Positions 24,601-33,999 of a DNA stretch of 64,000 nucleotides are shown here, piece after piece. Made by a program: the position numbers and the translations under genes. This DNA is from Parelaphostrongylus tenuis (Eukaryota > Nematoda > Chromadorea > Rhabditida > Metastrongylidae). The notes beneath the pieces were generated by a model. That model had not been told where the DNA came from, made no database searches, and worked only from the letters and a program-made list of their open reading frames with translations. Each line of letters begins with the position of its first letter. Positions within the stretch are counted from its first letter, which is position 1. Location: NCBI GenBank assembly GCA_019055375.1, contig JAHQIW010003830.1:62001-126000 (forward strand), given 5' to 3'.

Positions 24601-27246
24601 TTTGGCAGCTTGTGGCTTTGCATTGTCTTGAAGCAAAATGACTTGGCGACGGAGGTGACGTGGGGCTCGTAAAGCAGTAAGTTGCGAATGGACTTCTCGT
24701 AACGGCTCCATTGCTGGACAAATAGGTGCAAAAATATACCAAACGGTGCGCAAGAAAATTGTGCACAAAATAGGTGCAAGAAAAATTTGTTTTTGTGGAA
24801 AAATTTTTATTTTCCGGATCAAGTTTGAAAAAAATGGAGACCTAATTCATTTCTCTTGATCTTTGTTTGCTCATCGTCTTCTCTATGGAGATTGCAGCGA
24901 CCACAAAGTTCTATTACTCTTGAACTTCCATAACCACACAGCAAATGGCACCAAATAAAGATCGGAAGAGATATTGCCAATGTTCTAAAAGTCTTGACGT
25001 TGCTGATGCGTAACTGATTTCAATCGAGCAAGTCACAGTAACCCTATTCTTTTTCTGAGAAATATATCAAGAAATAGTTTTGATAGTTTTCTGTTATGCA
25101 CACCTTGTTTCGGCTCTTTGAGATGAACGCGTTTTCTGATTAGTCTTAGGGTTTTGGCATTCATCTGATAGCTTAATTCCAAGAGTTTCAAAAGTGTACT
25201 TCATTTTTGAAACGGCTTTTTATTGCGTTGTTATGGTGTTTATAATATTTTTTGTCCACACTCAAGCATTTGTCGCTGAACAGAACCTTTTTTTAGACTA
25301 TCAGTAATCAATCAATAGCTCAAATTACGACAGTTTCGATGATATGTCTGGTTTCCTGAATAAATTCTTTAGTGCGCTGTAGGAGCCAAACTAAAATCGG
25401 GTTTCGCAGATTTGGATCATTTTCACGTACCCTGTTTTGGTCTCTTGGAAAAAGCAGGCTTTCTGATTTTTCGAGTTTTATCAATAAGTCGATAGCTTAA
25501 ATCTCGGGAATTTCAACGACGTAGTTTATTTCTAAATTAGCCTTTTTGATGCGTTATAACAGTGAAATAATATTGTTTCACGCTCAAGCATTTTCCGCTG
25601 AACAAATCCTCAGGCTTTTAGCAATCAGTCGATAGCTTTAATCTCGATGATTTCAATGACATGATCGGCTTTTGAAGAAGAGTTTTCAGTGCGCTGTAGC
25701 AGCCAAAAGAAGATTGATTTCCGCAGAAAACCGTCATATTCCAAAAACTGCGGCGTCTTTGTGCAAGTGTTGTCAATTCCCATCCACATATCGAAGCAGA
25801 GAGTGCGCACTAACTGCGAATTCCAACCTTCCTTCTGCTGCTACAGCGCACTCAAGTTATTTTTTGAAAGACCATATATGCAATTGGAATCGCTGAGATT
25901 TAAGCCATCGAATGGCTATCAAAAGTCTGGAGAAATAGGTTTCTCCAGCGAAAATACCTGAGTGTGAAACATAATCTTATTTTTACTCGCGCAGCGCAAT
26001 AAAGAGGCTTTTTAAAAGTAAAAGATGTTTTCAAAATTTTTGTAAAAATCGAAAGAGCACTAGTGCTCTAAAAAAATCTGGAAAACTCGTTTTCCAAAGG
26101 GTCGAAACAGAGTGCGGATAGTGGAAAAGTACTCTTGTTTTACTATTGCTTTGTGACCCCATAGAAATTTAACAGAAATTTTAACTGGTCTCTAGCATTC
26201 GCAGTTATATGCAAGCTTTTCATCTTTTCGGAACATCCAGTTCGTGAATGAGGAACGATGAATGCTAACGAGTCGTACAAGCCGTCTTATGCCTTCCGAG
26301 AGGAGTCATTTTGTGATTGTAGGCATCACTTGCTTTAATGGGCAGATTTTCTGGTATCTTATAGCTTTTGATTCGTGCTTATCTGGCTACAAAGGATGTC
26401 AATTATTTTTCTATCATACTAACGGACTCAGAATATCTGGAGGTGTTACACGATTAGACAACGTGGCTACAGTACTTGATGTACACGCGCTTTTCTGACT
26501 ACTTATTTTCTTCTGTGGTTATTTTCCGGCCACGGTTCCTCTGAGACATTCTTCGCCTCCTCAAAACTGAAAAAAATGTTGCTGATCTCTTTTCATATGC
26601 ACCAGGCAACATGTTTGTGGATTGTTTCCAATGTGTTCGGTTGGAATTCGAATTTGTTCTTTAGCTAATGAAATGGTTGACGAAGATGAAAAAAGACTAC
26701 GGAAAGACGTGGAAAAATGAGGATATCGATAACGTGTCCGCCGTAAAGTACTACATCAGGTACACTTTTTTCAATTCAAAGTGATTTTGGGCTGCATACT
26801 ACGAGGTACTTTAGCTACATATAGATCTGTTCTTATCAACAGCGTATATCATCGCGTTCAGATACTTTGATATCAATAAAGATGGAGAAATTGACGAAGA
26901 GGAGTTCACAAAAGTAATGAAAAGAGACGAGACGTTTATGGAACGCACCAAATCGAAGGCCAAAGGACGGAAGAGAGATCCGGGACTTGCTTGGATACTC
27001 GACTTCGACAATGATGGCGTCGTAAGCTACGAGGTGAGGTGGACTGAGCTTCACTTAACAATCCTTTAACATTTGTACAAATTGCTTCACTTCGTCATCG
27101 AAGTCATTACGAGTCTGATAGAGATTACTTCGTCAGCAGCATTAGAATATAGAACTAATGTGATTTTTATTTAGGAAGTTGACAGTGCACCCGAACTTTT
27201 GGAAAAAGGTCCTGAACAACTACCCGTCTTCAAGGACGAGTTGTGA
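15629..27246 (+). CDS. ER-resident FKBP-type prolyl isomerase with EF-hands, KDEL C-terminus
   Basis: Exons: 15629-15671, 19165-19307, 19655-19729, 20392-20490, 20561-20639, 23625-23758, 26665-26759, 26862-27033 and 27175-27246. All phases agree and the product is 303 residues. Residues 1-15 form a short hydrophobic leader. About 63-165 is an FKBP fold: DFVTFHY at 80-86, TEDGK at 90-94, a PGLDKGL turn, and LVFNLEML near the end. EF-hand loops lie at 180-191 (last position Gly, weak), 226-237 (DINKDGEIDEEE) and 270-281 (DFDNDGVVSYEE). The last four residues are KDEL, the ER-retrieval signal. The plan fits the FKBP7/FKBP14 group and secretory-pathway FKBPs of C. elegans such as fkb-7, which help fold collagens and other secreted proteins. 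The usual pocket Trp is Leu and the FD motif is missing, so isomerase activity may be weak. The first exon is the least certain; the donor of exon 6 (GGA|GTGGGT) was chosen to keep phase. Confidence 0.88.
16580..17419. mobile_element. Fold-back mariner: two 5' ends head to head
   Basis: The element is an 840-bp inverted repeat with arms of about 230 bp, starting CTAAGTTTTGGCACT and ending in its complement. The right arm on the minus strand (ATG at 17283-17281) begins MELSWEQIRLLVMHE. It continues in frame, after one stop, into NASEAARKING, TVAERTTRK and, after two further stops, KFKAGENDLD. That is the N-terminal helix-turn-helix part of a mariner transposase. The left arm encodes a decayed ELSWEQIRLLLML on the plus strand. 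No catalytic domain remains. It sits in intron 1 of the FKBP gene. Confidence 0.75.
17420..19164. other. Rest of FKBP intron 1
   Basis: Intronic DNA. It holds a tRNA-like remnant at about 18876-18954. No other gene, and no alternative first exon with a signal peptide in the right phase, was recognised. Confidence 0.4.
18876..18954 (-). pseudogene. tRNA-like remnant
   Basis: On the minus strand a box A (TGTGGTGTAGTGGTATCAC) is followed by GCGCCTTCGG and a degraded box B (GGCTCAGATCCC). The acceptor stem does not pair well. It resembles the other tRNA-like sequences in this window and is likely a SINE head. Confidence 0.45.
19783..20190. mobile_element. Family-A MITE, best-preserved copy
   Basis: The 408-bp palindrome has arms of about 130 bp that differ at few positions. 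Both carry tggtctgttataagggctga, a tagagcccg/gggctcta block, cacgtgt and gtcttttgccaatcctctc. It lies in intron 3 of the FKBP gene, between exons 19655-19729 and 20392-20490. The high arm identity suggests it is younger than the copies at 6004 and 13965. No ORF spans it. Confidence 0.8.
20640..23624. other. FKBP intron 5, no internal gene seen
   Basis: About 3 kb between exons 5 and 6. Scattered 60-100 codon ORFs at 22239-22544, 22518-22748 and 22723-22953 overlap on opposite strands, with no recognised motif. I see no repeat family of this window in it. Confidence 0.4.
24254..24842 (-). mobile_element. Internally deleted mariner with broken transposase
   Basis: Terminal inverted repeats begin GGTCTCCA and share an AACTTGATCCG core. 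They are flanked by TA duplications at 24252-24253 and 24843-24844, as in Tc1/mariner insertions. On the minus strand the body encodes VILLQDNAKPQAAKATTKK, then ADLGWEHLDHPPYSPD. After a frameshift come SPSDFHLSRSLQHWL and LLSERWQHCIQADRDYF. The N-terminal half and the first catalytic Asp region are deleted. It lies in FKBP intron 6. Described only; the frame is broken. Confidence 0.85.
25080..26150. repeat. Family-C tandem and inverted repeat array
   Basis: Two units of about 320 bp lie in tandem. The motif caagcattt(t)-cgctgaac recurs at about 25265 and 25587, tc(a/g)atagct at about 25313 and 25630, and gtgcgctgtag at about 25373 and 25690. An inverted arm follows from about 25830 to 26000 (ctgctacagcgcac, then aagccatcgaatggct). 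The array is in FKBP intron 6. ORFs at 25625-25961 are translations of it. Confidence 0.65.
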
Positions 27247-27300
27247 CGCAGACGCTAACTTGTGATGTTTAGTAATAATAGTGATAAATAATTAATAATC

Positions 27301-27306
27301 AATAAA
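27301..27306 (+). terminator. Poly(A) signal of FKBP gene
   Basis: A canonical AATAAA lies 55 bases after the TGA at 27244-27246. The short 3' UTR is typical of nematodes. Confidence 0.75.
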
Positions 27307-27654
27307 CTTGATCACTTCTTAATGTACAATGCTTTCTACATGAAAAACGAGTGCGAAGAGAGGAAAAAATAATTCACGTGTGATCCTCTTTATCATCTAA
27401 TCACATAGGCTACCAATCTTCAAATGTTCAATTAGATTTCAGTTAAAAATCATCATTTCAAATAAATATTCCTGAGAATTTTTATCTTCTTCATACTTTC
27501 TTGTAATATTCGAGATCACAGCGATTAAGTTGGAGGCAACAAATTATCCACGGAGGCATTTCTACTTCTTATCAACTAGAATTCTTTTTATTAACCGTTT
27601 TTAGCTCCGGTGTGATGTTACGGATATATACCTAATATTGTTGAGTGATATGCA

Positions 27655-27740
27655 GAACCTTGGACGGAGGACGAAATTCAAACTCGTAATTCACCCTTTT
27701 CGGGGCGCGTGCTAGACATTGCACTACCGACTCTCGTTCT
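27655..27740 (-). pseudogene. tRNA-like remnant
   Basis: On the minus strand AGTCGGTAGTGCAATGTCTAG resembles a box A region. It is followed by CACGCGCCCCGAAAAGGG and a degraded box B (GTTTGAATTTC). It belongs with the other tRNA-headed elements of the window and is not expected to work as a tRNA. Confidence 0.4.
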
Positions 27741-28249
27741 AACATTACTCTTTCTGCGATACATTTGGATCGTTCTGTTAGCAACCCACCGTCAACGGTT
27801 ATTTCTATTTCTTTGACTTAGCGGAAAGGACCATTGTGTTTTGGAGTCACCTTAGGCTATAAGTTAAAAAATTACGTGAAGCAGATTTTCATCTCAAGGA
27901 CCTTGCTGACCTTAACAAATCATTATGTAATGTCTATGGAGCTACGTAGTAGAGTCGCTAAAATACTGTTTAGTATACAGAGTGCTCAAAGGATCCAGAC
28001 GATGAATTGATACTGGATTGGTCACACCATAATCATTCCATGAAGTCTGGGAAATTGATACCAGAGTTATTCAGGACAACGTTCACGTACGGTTATCCGA
28101 GAATTCAGAGAGAAACGCTTCGGCCAGCTCAAGTGACATTTACGACGGCAATGAAAATTCTTGAAGCAGGAGCTAAACTCATAAGAAATTTCGAGAACTT
28201 TCCAGGATAGCGCCTGCAAAGGAGCGAATCAAATGCATGAAGAACTGAG

Positions 28250-28562
28250 ATCCGCGTAATAAAGTACAAAGCTCTCGGCGTTGATCAATCTCTGAGGGAT
28301 ACGACATGCATTCTTTCTCAATTTTCAACTTCGTTTGAAGTGATTGAATGCATATCTGGCCTTTACAGTGACTCGCGGTGGCCTACTGCTGAACCAAGTC
28401 AGTGCTGCTTATCCTCCTAGACAACTCTGAGAACAGTCTGGTACCAATCTACCGACCCCGGTAGGATGGGTGGCTTGGTGAGCCATGAGCGCGAGATCGA
28501 ACCACTGACCTCGTGTGCGACTCAGATCGCCTCTAACCACTGCACCACATGCGCTCTTCGCG
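28250..28562 (-). repeat. tRNA-derived SINE
   Basis: On the minus strand it opens with box A (tgtggtgcagtggttagagg). About 45 bases later comes box B (ggttcgatctc), then a conserved tRNA-unrelated body (caccaagcca, tggtaccaga, aggataagcagcactgac, gattgatcaacgccgagagc). The same body occurs in the copies at 36995-37262, 38615-38838, 44170-44455 and 57276-57555. The ORF at 28409-28696 (-) is its translation. Confidence 0.75.
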
Positions 28563-29155
28563 TAATAAGAAATTAATTTTATGCCAGAATGGAAGATTTT
28601 TGGGTTTTGTCTTATGACGTGAACTGAAATGTCCCATGGAGCTTCACAACAGCAGTGCTGTTCTACAGGTTTATTCTTGGTTGGAGATAGAAGCATATGA
28701 GGAGTTAAACGAGGACAGCTGGTTGGCGTTTATGCTTGTTGTACGCGTCCTCATCAACATTTTTCGATATGATGTGGACAGCTTTTTGAAGTGCTGTGTC
28801 ATCCAATGAGTGGCTTTGAATGGGCGGTATGCACGTATTCATGGCAGCTGAACTGACATCCACCATTGATTTTCATCCTATCGTTTCCGCTTGGTGGTCG
28901 ACTCGAAATTCGTTTTCTTCTAAGCATGAGTTACCAAGTACAGTTCGTCTGTATCGGACTCATTATACTTCACTGCATTACTGCTGGGTTATCCAACGTG
29001 GAAGACAATCGTATAATGGAGCGAACATCCGAAAAAGTATGAAGTTTTGTGATTTTGAAATTTTTTGGAACATTATTTTACTATCCTCGAGGGCAAACTT
29101 TGAGTAAATAACTACGGCAATATTCACCATTCTTGAAATAACAAATATTATACAG

Positions 29156-32100
29156 ATCTTGAATAGCACTACTGCTGCTCCCAATAATTCGACACCAACG
29201 AAGATTGGAACTTCTACCAAACCAACTTCGCATCCTTTTACAACCACTGTCCAACCAGGTGTACTCAGACCGCCAAATTTCACAACAGGATCATTTTTCA
29301 GTGAGTTCTGAGCTTATATTTCATTGTGTAGTGAATATAACATGAAAATTTCAGACACTTATCAATCTCAGTTACTCAGGTATTATTAAAAGTAATTATG
29401 CTTCGTTATTCTCCTTCTTACTTCTTGAAGATGCTGTATTTTTCGAATATAGCCCGATTTACATAGGAGTAGAATAGAATGAAAAAGTCCATTGGTTTAT
29501 GAGAGTCGAACAGTCAACTCCATGTGGTATTGATTAGATTTTTTGTGAAGTTACCATGTATAATTTCTGTGAACGGTTACGATTTCGGACATGCAAAATT
29601 AATCATTTTATTCACAATACACGCATCATCTTTCACTAATGCTGATCAATCACAAAGATGAGAGAGATCGTCAGAGGGCCAAAGCGGGATTTCGGAAGTG
29701 TTGTTGAGTGTGAACACCAAGGCAGGATACTCAAATTGTTTGATTACCACTTTACTTCTTCGCTTATTCAACGAGTGTTGTTGGGATAGAGCGACTGTTT
29801 TGAGCATGAACAAAATTTTGACAAGGTTTGATATCATCGCAAACTGATTACTCATCAATGTCTATAACGAAGAAGTTTGCTCCTACATGCCCCTTCAAAT
29901 CGAGAGAGGAGTGGCTTGCATTGCTTTCTTATCTGTGTAGATTGGCTTAACGGAACTCGCTCGTCACGACTTCATGGTCGTTCAGTTAACGCCGAGGAAA
30001 GCGAGATTGTCCATGAGGCCAAGATTATCGTTTGCCAAGAGCGACACTCTGTTTGTAGGTTGAGAGCATCAGAATTTCGGTGTGAATTCCCAAAGCGATA
30101 GCCTCTGAGATAAAATCTATACATCAACAACTTCGTATATGTTCATGGAAAACGAGACTTTGATTTTTGGTTATCAACTGCAAAATGAGCTAAAAGCAGA
30201 AGCCCCATATGATAGTCAGCTAAACAAAACAGCTGCCGTTATTGTTATAAATAACAAGGGAAAATCCCATGCCCAAAAAAGCAATCATGGAGCTGGGCAG
30301 CAATAATTTGGAGTGATAGCAGAGCAAAGGTCTCGGTGTTGTAGTGGTAGCACTCCTCACGGCAAGGAAACGCAAGTTCAACTTCGTCCTGAGACTCAGA
30401 ATTTCGCATATCACTCAGCATTCTTGCGTAGTAACTCACTTTTGTCTGCTCTGCGAGTGAAGCACAATGAAAATGCTCCTGAAGTTGGTGAGCTGAACAC
30501 CTACTTCTACTTTTGCGCTAAACCGCTTCATACGCACAAGTTGGTCATTCTTGCTCATCACAGCAACTGCTACTCTCCGCAGTATCCATTTACTTTCGCG
30601 CGTTCTTTGTTAACATAAGTTTTCAAAATAACATTTCCACTTTAGCATAAATTTTTGTAAACACAACTTATGTCGGCGTGATCCTTTCTATCAGTCACAA
30701 CGGTGCCTCGAATTCTGAGCAAAGTTCTCATCAAGCCGTGTAGACAAAGTCTCCATCTCTTAATGCTACTGGCGATGATTCAAGATAGTTCATGATTGAA
30801 CAAGACGACGGACACTAATTCATCCCACTGTTTTCGATTTCGGGATTCTTGGCACATTCATGAGTCGGACAACTTTTACAAAATGATTGCCGTTCTGATT
30901 TTCCGATTTCATTGAGTCGGCAGTGATGGTTTAAGAGTTTTTATAAAGTATCATCTACTCCTTATATTTAAGAATCAAAACATCCAAGTCATTCGTATTC
31001 TCTAATGGAATGCTATGATTACGCATACTAAGCAAACTATTGTCAATCTCAGTTGTCGAGAAGCAGCGAAGCAAAAATAAAGACATAATTTCACAAAAGT
31101 CGCTTAGTTGTTTCTCTTCTACAGACTCCTTTATATATTAGTAAAACTTCTTCGAATAATGTAGTGCTATATATCAACGCTCATTTTCTGCCTTTATCCT
31201 GGTATATTTGAATTACACCAAAAATCATGTCTTTGACAATTTTTCAGTGTCAAAGATTCAAATGTCCAGCAAATCCTACAAATCTACAAGTACGAATTTG
31301 AACTCAATCGTCGAAACATAGGATATGGGGCTAAAGGAGTGTTCACGAATGTACGAGAAGCAATTATAATTCTTTTCGGTTATCCGAGAAAAATGAATAT
31401 TCGACCTCATTAGATGGAGAAGAATTTTTTTATAGCAGTGTCAGTAATCTATCGGAAGCTCAAATCCCTGATTAGCGCTCTTCATTGATTGTTGTTTTAT
31501 GAAAGGTCTTTTCATAGCTCTGTAATAACCAGAATAAAATGATGTTTCACATGCAACACGCGTTTTTTTTTTAAATCTCGCTTATATTTCGCTGAACAAA
31601 ACTCCTTCGTTAAATGCTAGTACTATTTCATTAGTGCAAGTCTCGAAGAAATCAACAATGTGATTGCGTTTGTTTGAAGCTCTTATGATAGCGCTGCAGG
31701 AAAAACAAAATACTTCCGCTTTCTACTCACCCGAGAGAGCTCTTTCTCAAGAATGTTAGCAGTCACTCGATAGCGTAAGCTTTAATGATTCCAACGCTGT
31801 GCTTATTTTTAGAGAAGACCGTTTCACTACAATGTAGCAGGACAAAGATTGAGTTCGACATATCTGGTGCACTTTTAATCGGCTAATCTACAAGTTGGGG
31901 CGTGGCGGGGCGATCGATGGACGGCCTGACGCGTTAGGCATGTGGGATGCAACTTGTTGTTGAACTGAAAATTTTTGTCCGATTGAAAGAAACTCCATAT
32001 AAAATGATTGACTTAGATACTACGAGATTTTTGTTACACGTTCTTATGCTTTTCCGTGCTTGCAGTGAGTTATACGCGTAATAAAAGTGAAGGTGCGGTA

Positions 32101-33969
32101 GGTGTGGAACATAATTTTATTTCGCACGCAGCGTTGTAGAAGAGTCTTTTGAAAAAAAGGCCACGTAGCACTGTAGCCAGAGATTTAAGCTTTCGAATGA
32201 ATACTAACGCTCCTATGAAAAATTCTTGTCCAGCGAATGAATCGAATATTCAATTGTCCACGGATTGCCGAAAAAACCACATCTTTCTATAAGCAGTGTC
32301 GTGGTCCGATCTGTCTTCGAAAATAAGGACCATCGCTAGGCCTTTCTGATGTTGACGGCACTGCTTTGAAGGCCTCGTTGGAGAAAAAATAGATGTAATC
32401 ATCTCAGCTGTTTCAAAGCATCTGAAAGAAGAGGAAGCAAAGAAGCTCAGTTTAGAATATCGCAGGAATCGACAACAAGTTGTACAACTGACGTTGTGAA
32501 GGCTAAACGAACTCGGCTATGAAACTTTGCTTCATGCACCATGCCCTCCGCATCTCGCGACTAGTGAATATCAACTCCTTATACATTTTAAAGTACTTTC
32601 AACAACTTCATTGCCTTTAGAACTCTCGAAATTTGTAAAATAAAAATGAAGATGGTCGTTTCTCTTTGGCAACAATGGGCAGGTATAATGATATGTGCAC
32701 ATTGTAGAATATGGCTGAAATTTTGGATCAATGTAGTAGCAACTCACTACTGTACTTATCGTCACCGTATCCACTCAGACACATGACTGCTGAACTTTGT
32801 ATTCATGCTTAGTTCTTTTTCTCATTAGAAGCATTTATAGAAAAACCGATCTATAGCATCGTCATGTACCACTCAATAGGCTTATCGAAGATTTCACGTC
32901 TGTCTAGGAGTCCTCAGTTGCAGTCACGAGGCAGTAGAGTATCATTATTTTCCAAGAGTCATTGACTGTGTTCACAATAAAAGAAGACCGTAGCATAGAC
33001 AGATCTTGTTTTCAAAAAGAATCAACGGTTGAGTACTATTTAACAAGCAAATGATATAAGAGATGCCCATAGCTTCATATGCCGCTGTGCAAGGCGTTTA
33101 CAGTATGTCAAAAAGAACGAAGAAACTTCGTATGCATATGAAGTATGAGAAAATGGGTGACCTGAAAATCTACTCAGAGGTTCGTTTATCCAGAATAACC
33201 AGTTATAAGCAATTTCAAATAGTATGAGAGTGATGAAAATTCGGTCATTGAAACATCTCCGAGTCGTTTGAGATTCCTTTGATTTTCAAAGAGTTTACTT
33301 GCCATAAACCCATCTAAGAAGTGAGTCAAATAGATTGCCGTTTCGATTTTGTGATGCCCCGATGACACGTTCTGGAAAACATCACCAATAGGATAGGCAG
33401 ACTATTCTAGGAAACGAAAAAAAAGTGTTCTATGTAGAAATGGTTCTAATTTATTTTGAGCAATTTCTATTTTTCTAGAAGCAGTCCAACTATGATATCA
33501 CAAAACTGATTCATTAAGTAAATTGTGTCAATGTTAGTCCAAATATGATCTCTGTCAAAAAATTTATTGTCTAATGATTATAAATAAGACAGTTAGGAAG
33601 CAGAACAGAAAAGTCAACTCATTATTTTCATGGAGTAGGTAAACTTCTACGTATTCGTTTTTGAAGGATTCAAGGCGCTGCTTGGCAGGAGAAATCAACA
33701 TTTGAGACTTCAATTTTTCAAATGTTCTGCTATATTTACTCTTTCTTTCACTGAATGCTTAGGGGCATTGCTTCGAATTTTGTTTTGCATAACAGCGTGA
33801 TTTTTGATTACATATAAGCTGCCGTTTTTTTTTTCAGTGTGTAAGATTTGTCAACCACCTATTTCCAGTCGGCTTCTGTCTAGCGATAACGACTGTGGCA
33901 ATAGCATATGGAGCCGTTCATCTCTGGAATCGTCATCGTGCCTTAAGCCAACCATACCAGATCTACTGA
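29156..33969 (+). CDS. Unrecognised Thr/Pro-rich single-pass membrane protein (5' incomplete)
   Basis: Four exons agree in phase: 29156-29300, 29355-29379 (25 bp), 31248-31350 and 33838-33969 (stop TGA). They give about 135 residues. The first exon is rich in Thr, Ser, Pro and Asn (STTAAPNNSTPTKIG, FTTTVQPG) with N-glycosylation-type sites, as in mucin-like stalks. The third carries charged sequence (QIYKYEFELNRRNIGYG). The last has one clear membrane span (VGFCLAITTVAIAYGAV), then WNRHR and a short tail ending QPYQIY. A type I surface protein with a heavily O-glycosylated ectodomain is inferred. I do not recognise the family. A start and signal peptide in phase 0 were not found between 27.3 and 29.1 kb. 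Intron 2 holds a tRNA-like remnant (30330-30395); intron 3 holds family-C repeats and a mariner remnant. Confidence 0.7.
30330..30395 (+). pseudogene. tRNA-like sequence (66 nt)
   Basis: GTCTCGG at the start pairs with CTGAGAC at the end. Box A (TGTTGTAGTGGTAGCAC) is good, and an anticodon-like stem TCCT/AGGA encloses CACGGCA. Box B (AGTTCAACTTC) is weak. The stem sequence echoes the GCCTCGG/CTGAGGC stems at 12600 and 12958, suggesting one family of tRNA-headed repeats. Confidence 0.45.
31430..32260. repeat. Family-C repeat cluster
   Basis: The motif series of the 25-kb array recurs, diverged: a tcggaagctcaaatc block, cgctgaacaaaactcc, a gcgctgcagg core, tcgatagcgtaagctttaatg, then a second set near 32100-32260 (cgcacgcagcgttgtag). 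It lies in intron 3 of the Thr-rich gene. Boundaries are approximate. Confidence 0.45.
32400..32600 (+). pseudogene. mariner transposase remnant
   Basis: A plus-strand frame reads VVQLTL, stop, then RLNELGYETLLHAPCPPHL and ATSEYQL. This follows the mariner order VAQxTLQKLNELGYExLPHPPYSPDLSPTDYH. One internal stop and several substitutions show it is dead, and the acidic catalytic position has changed. The ends were not found. Confidence 0.5.
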
Positions 33970-33999
33970 CTGTCAATCCAGTGCTGCCACTCGATTAGT

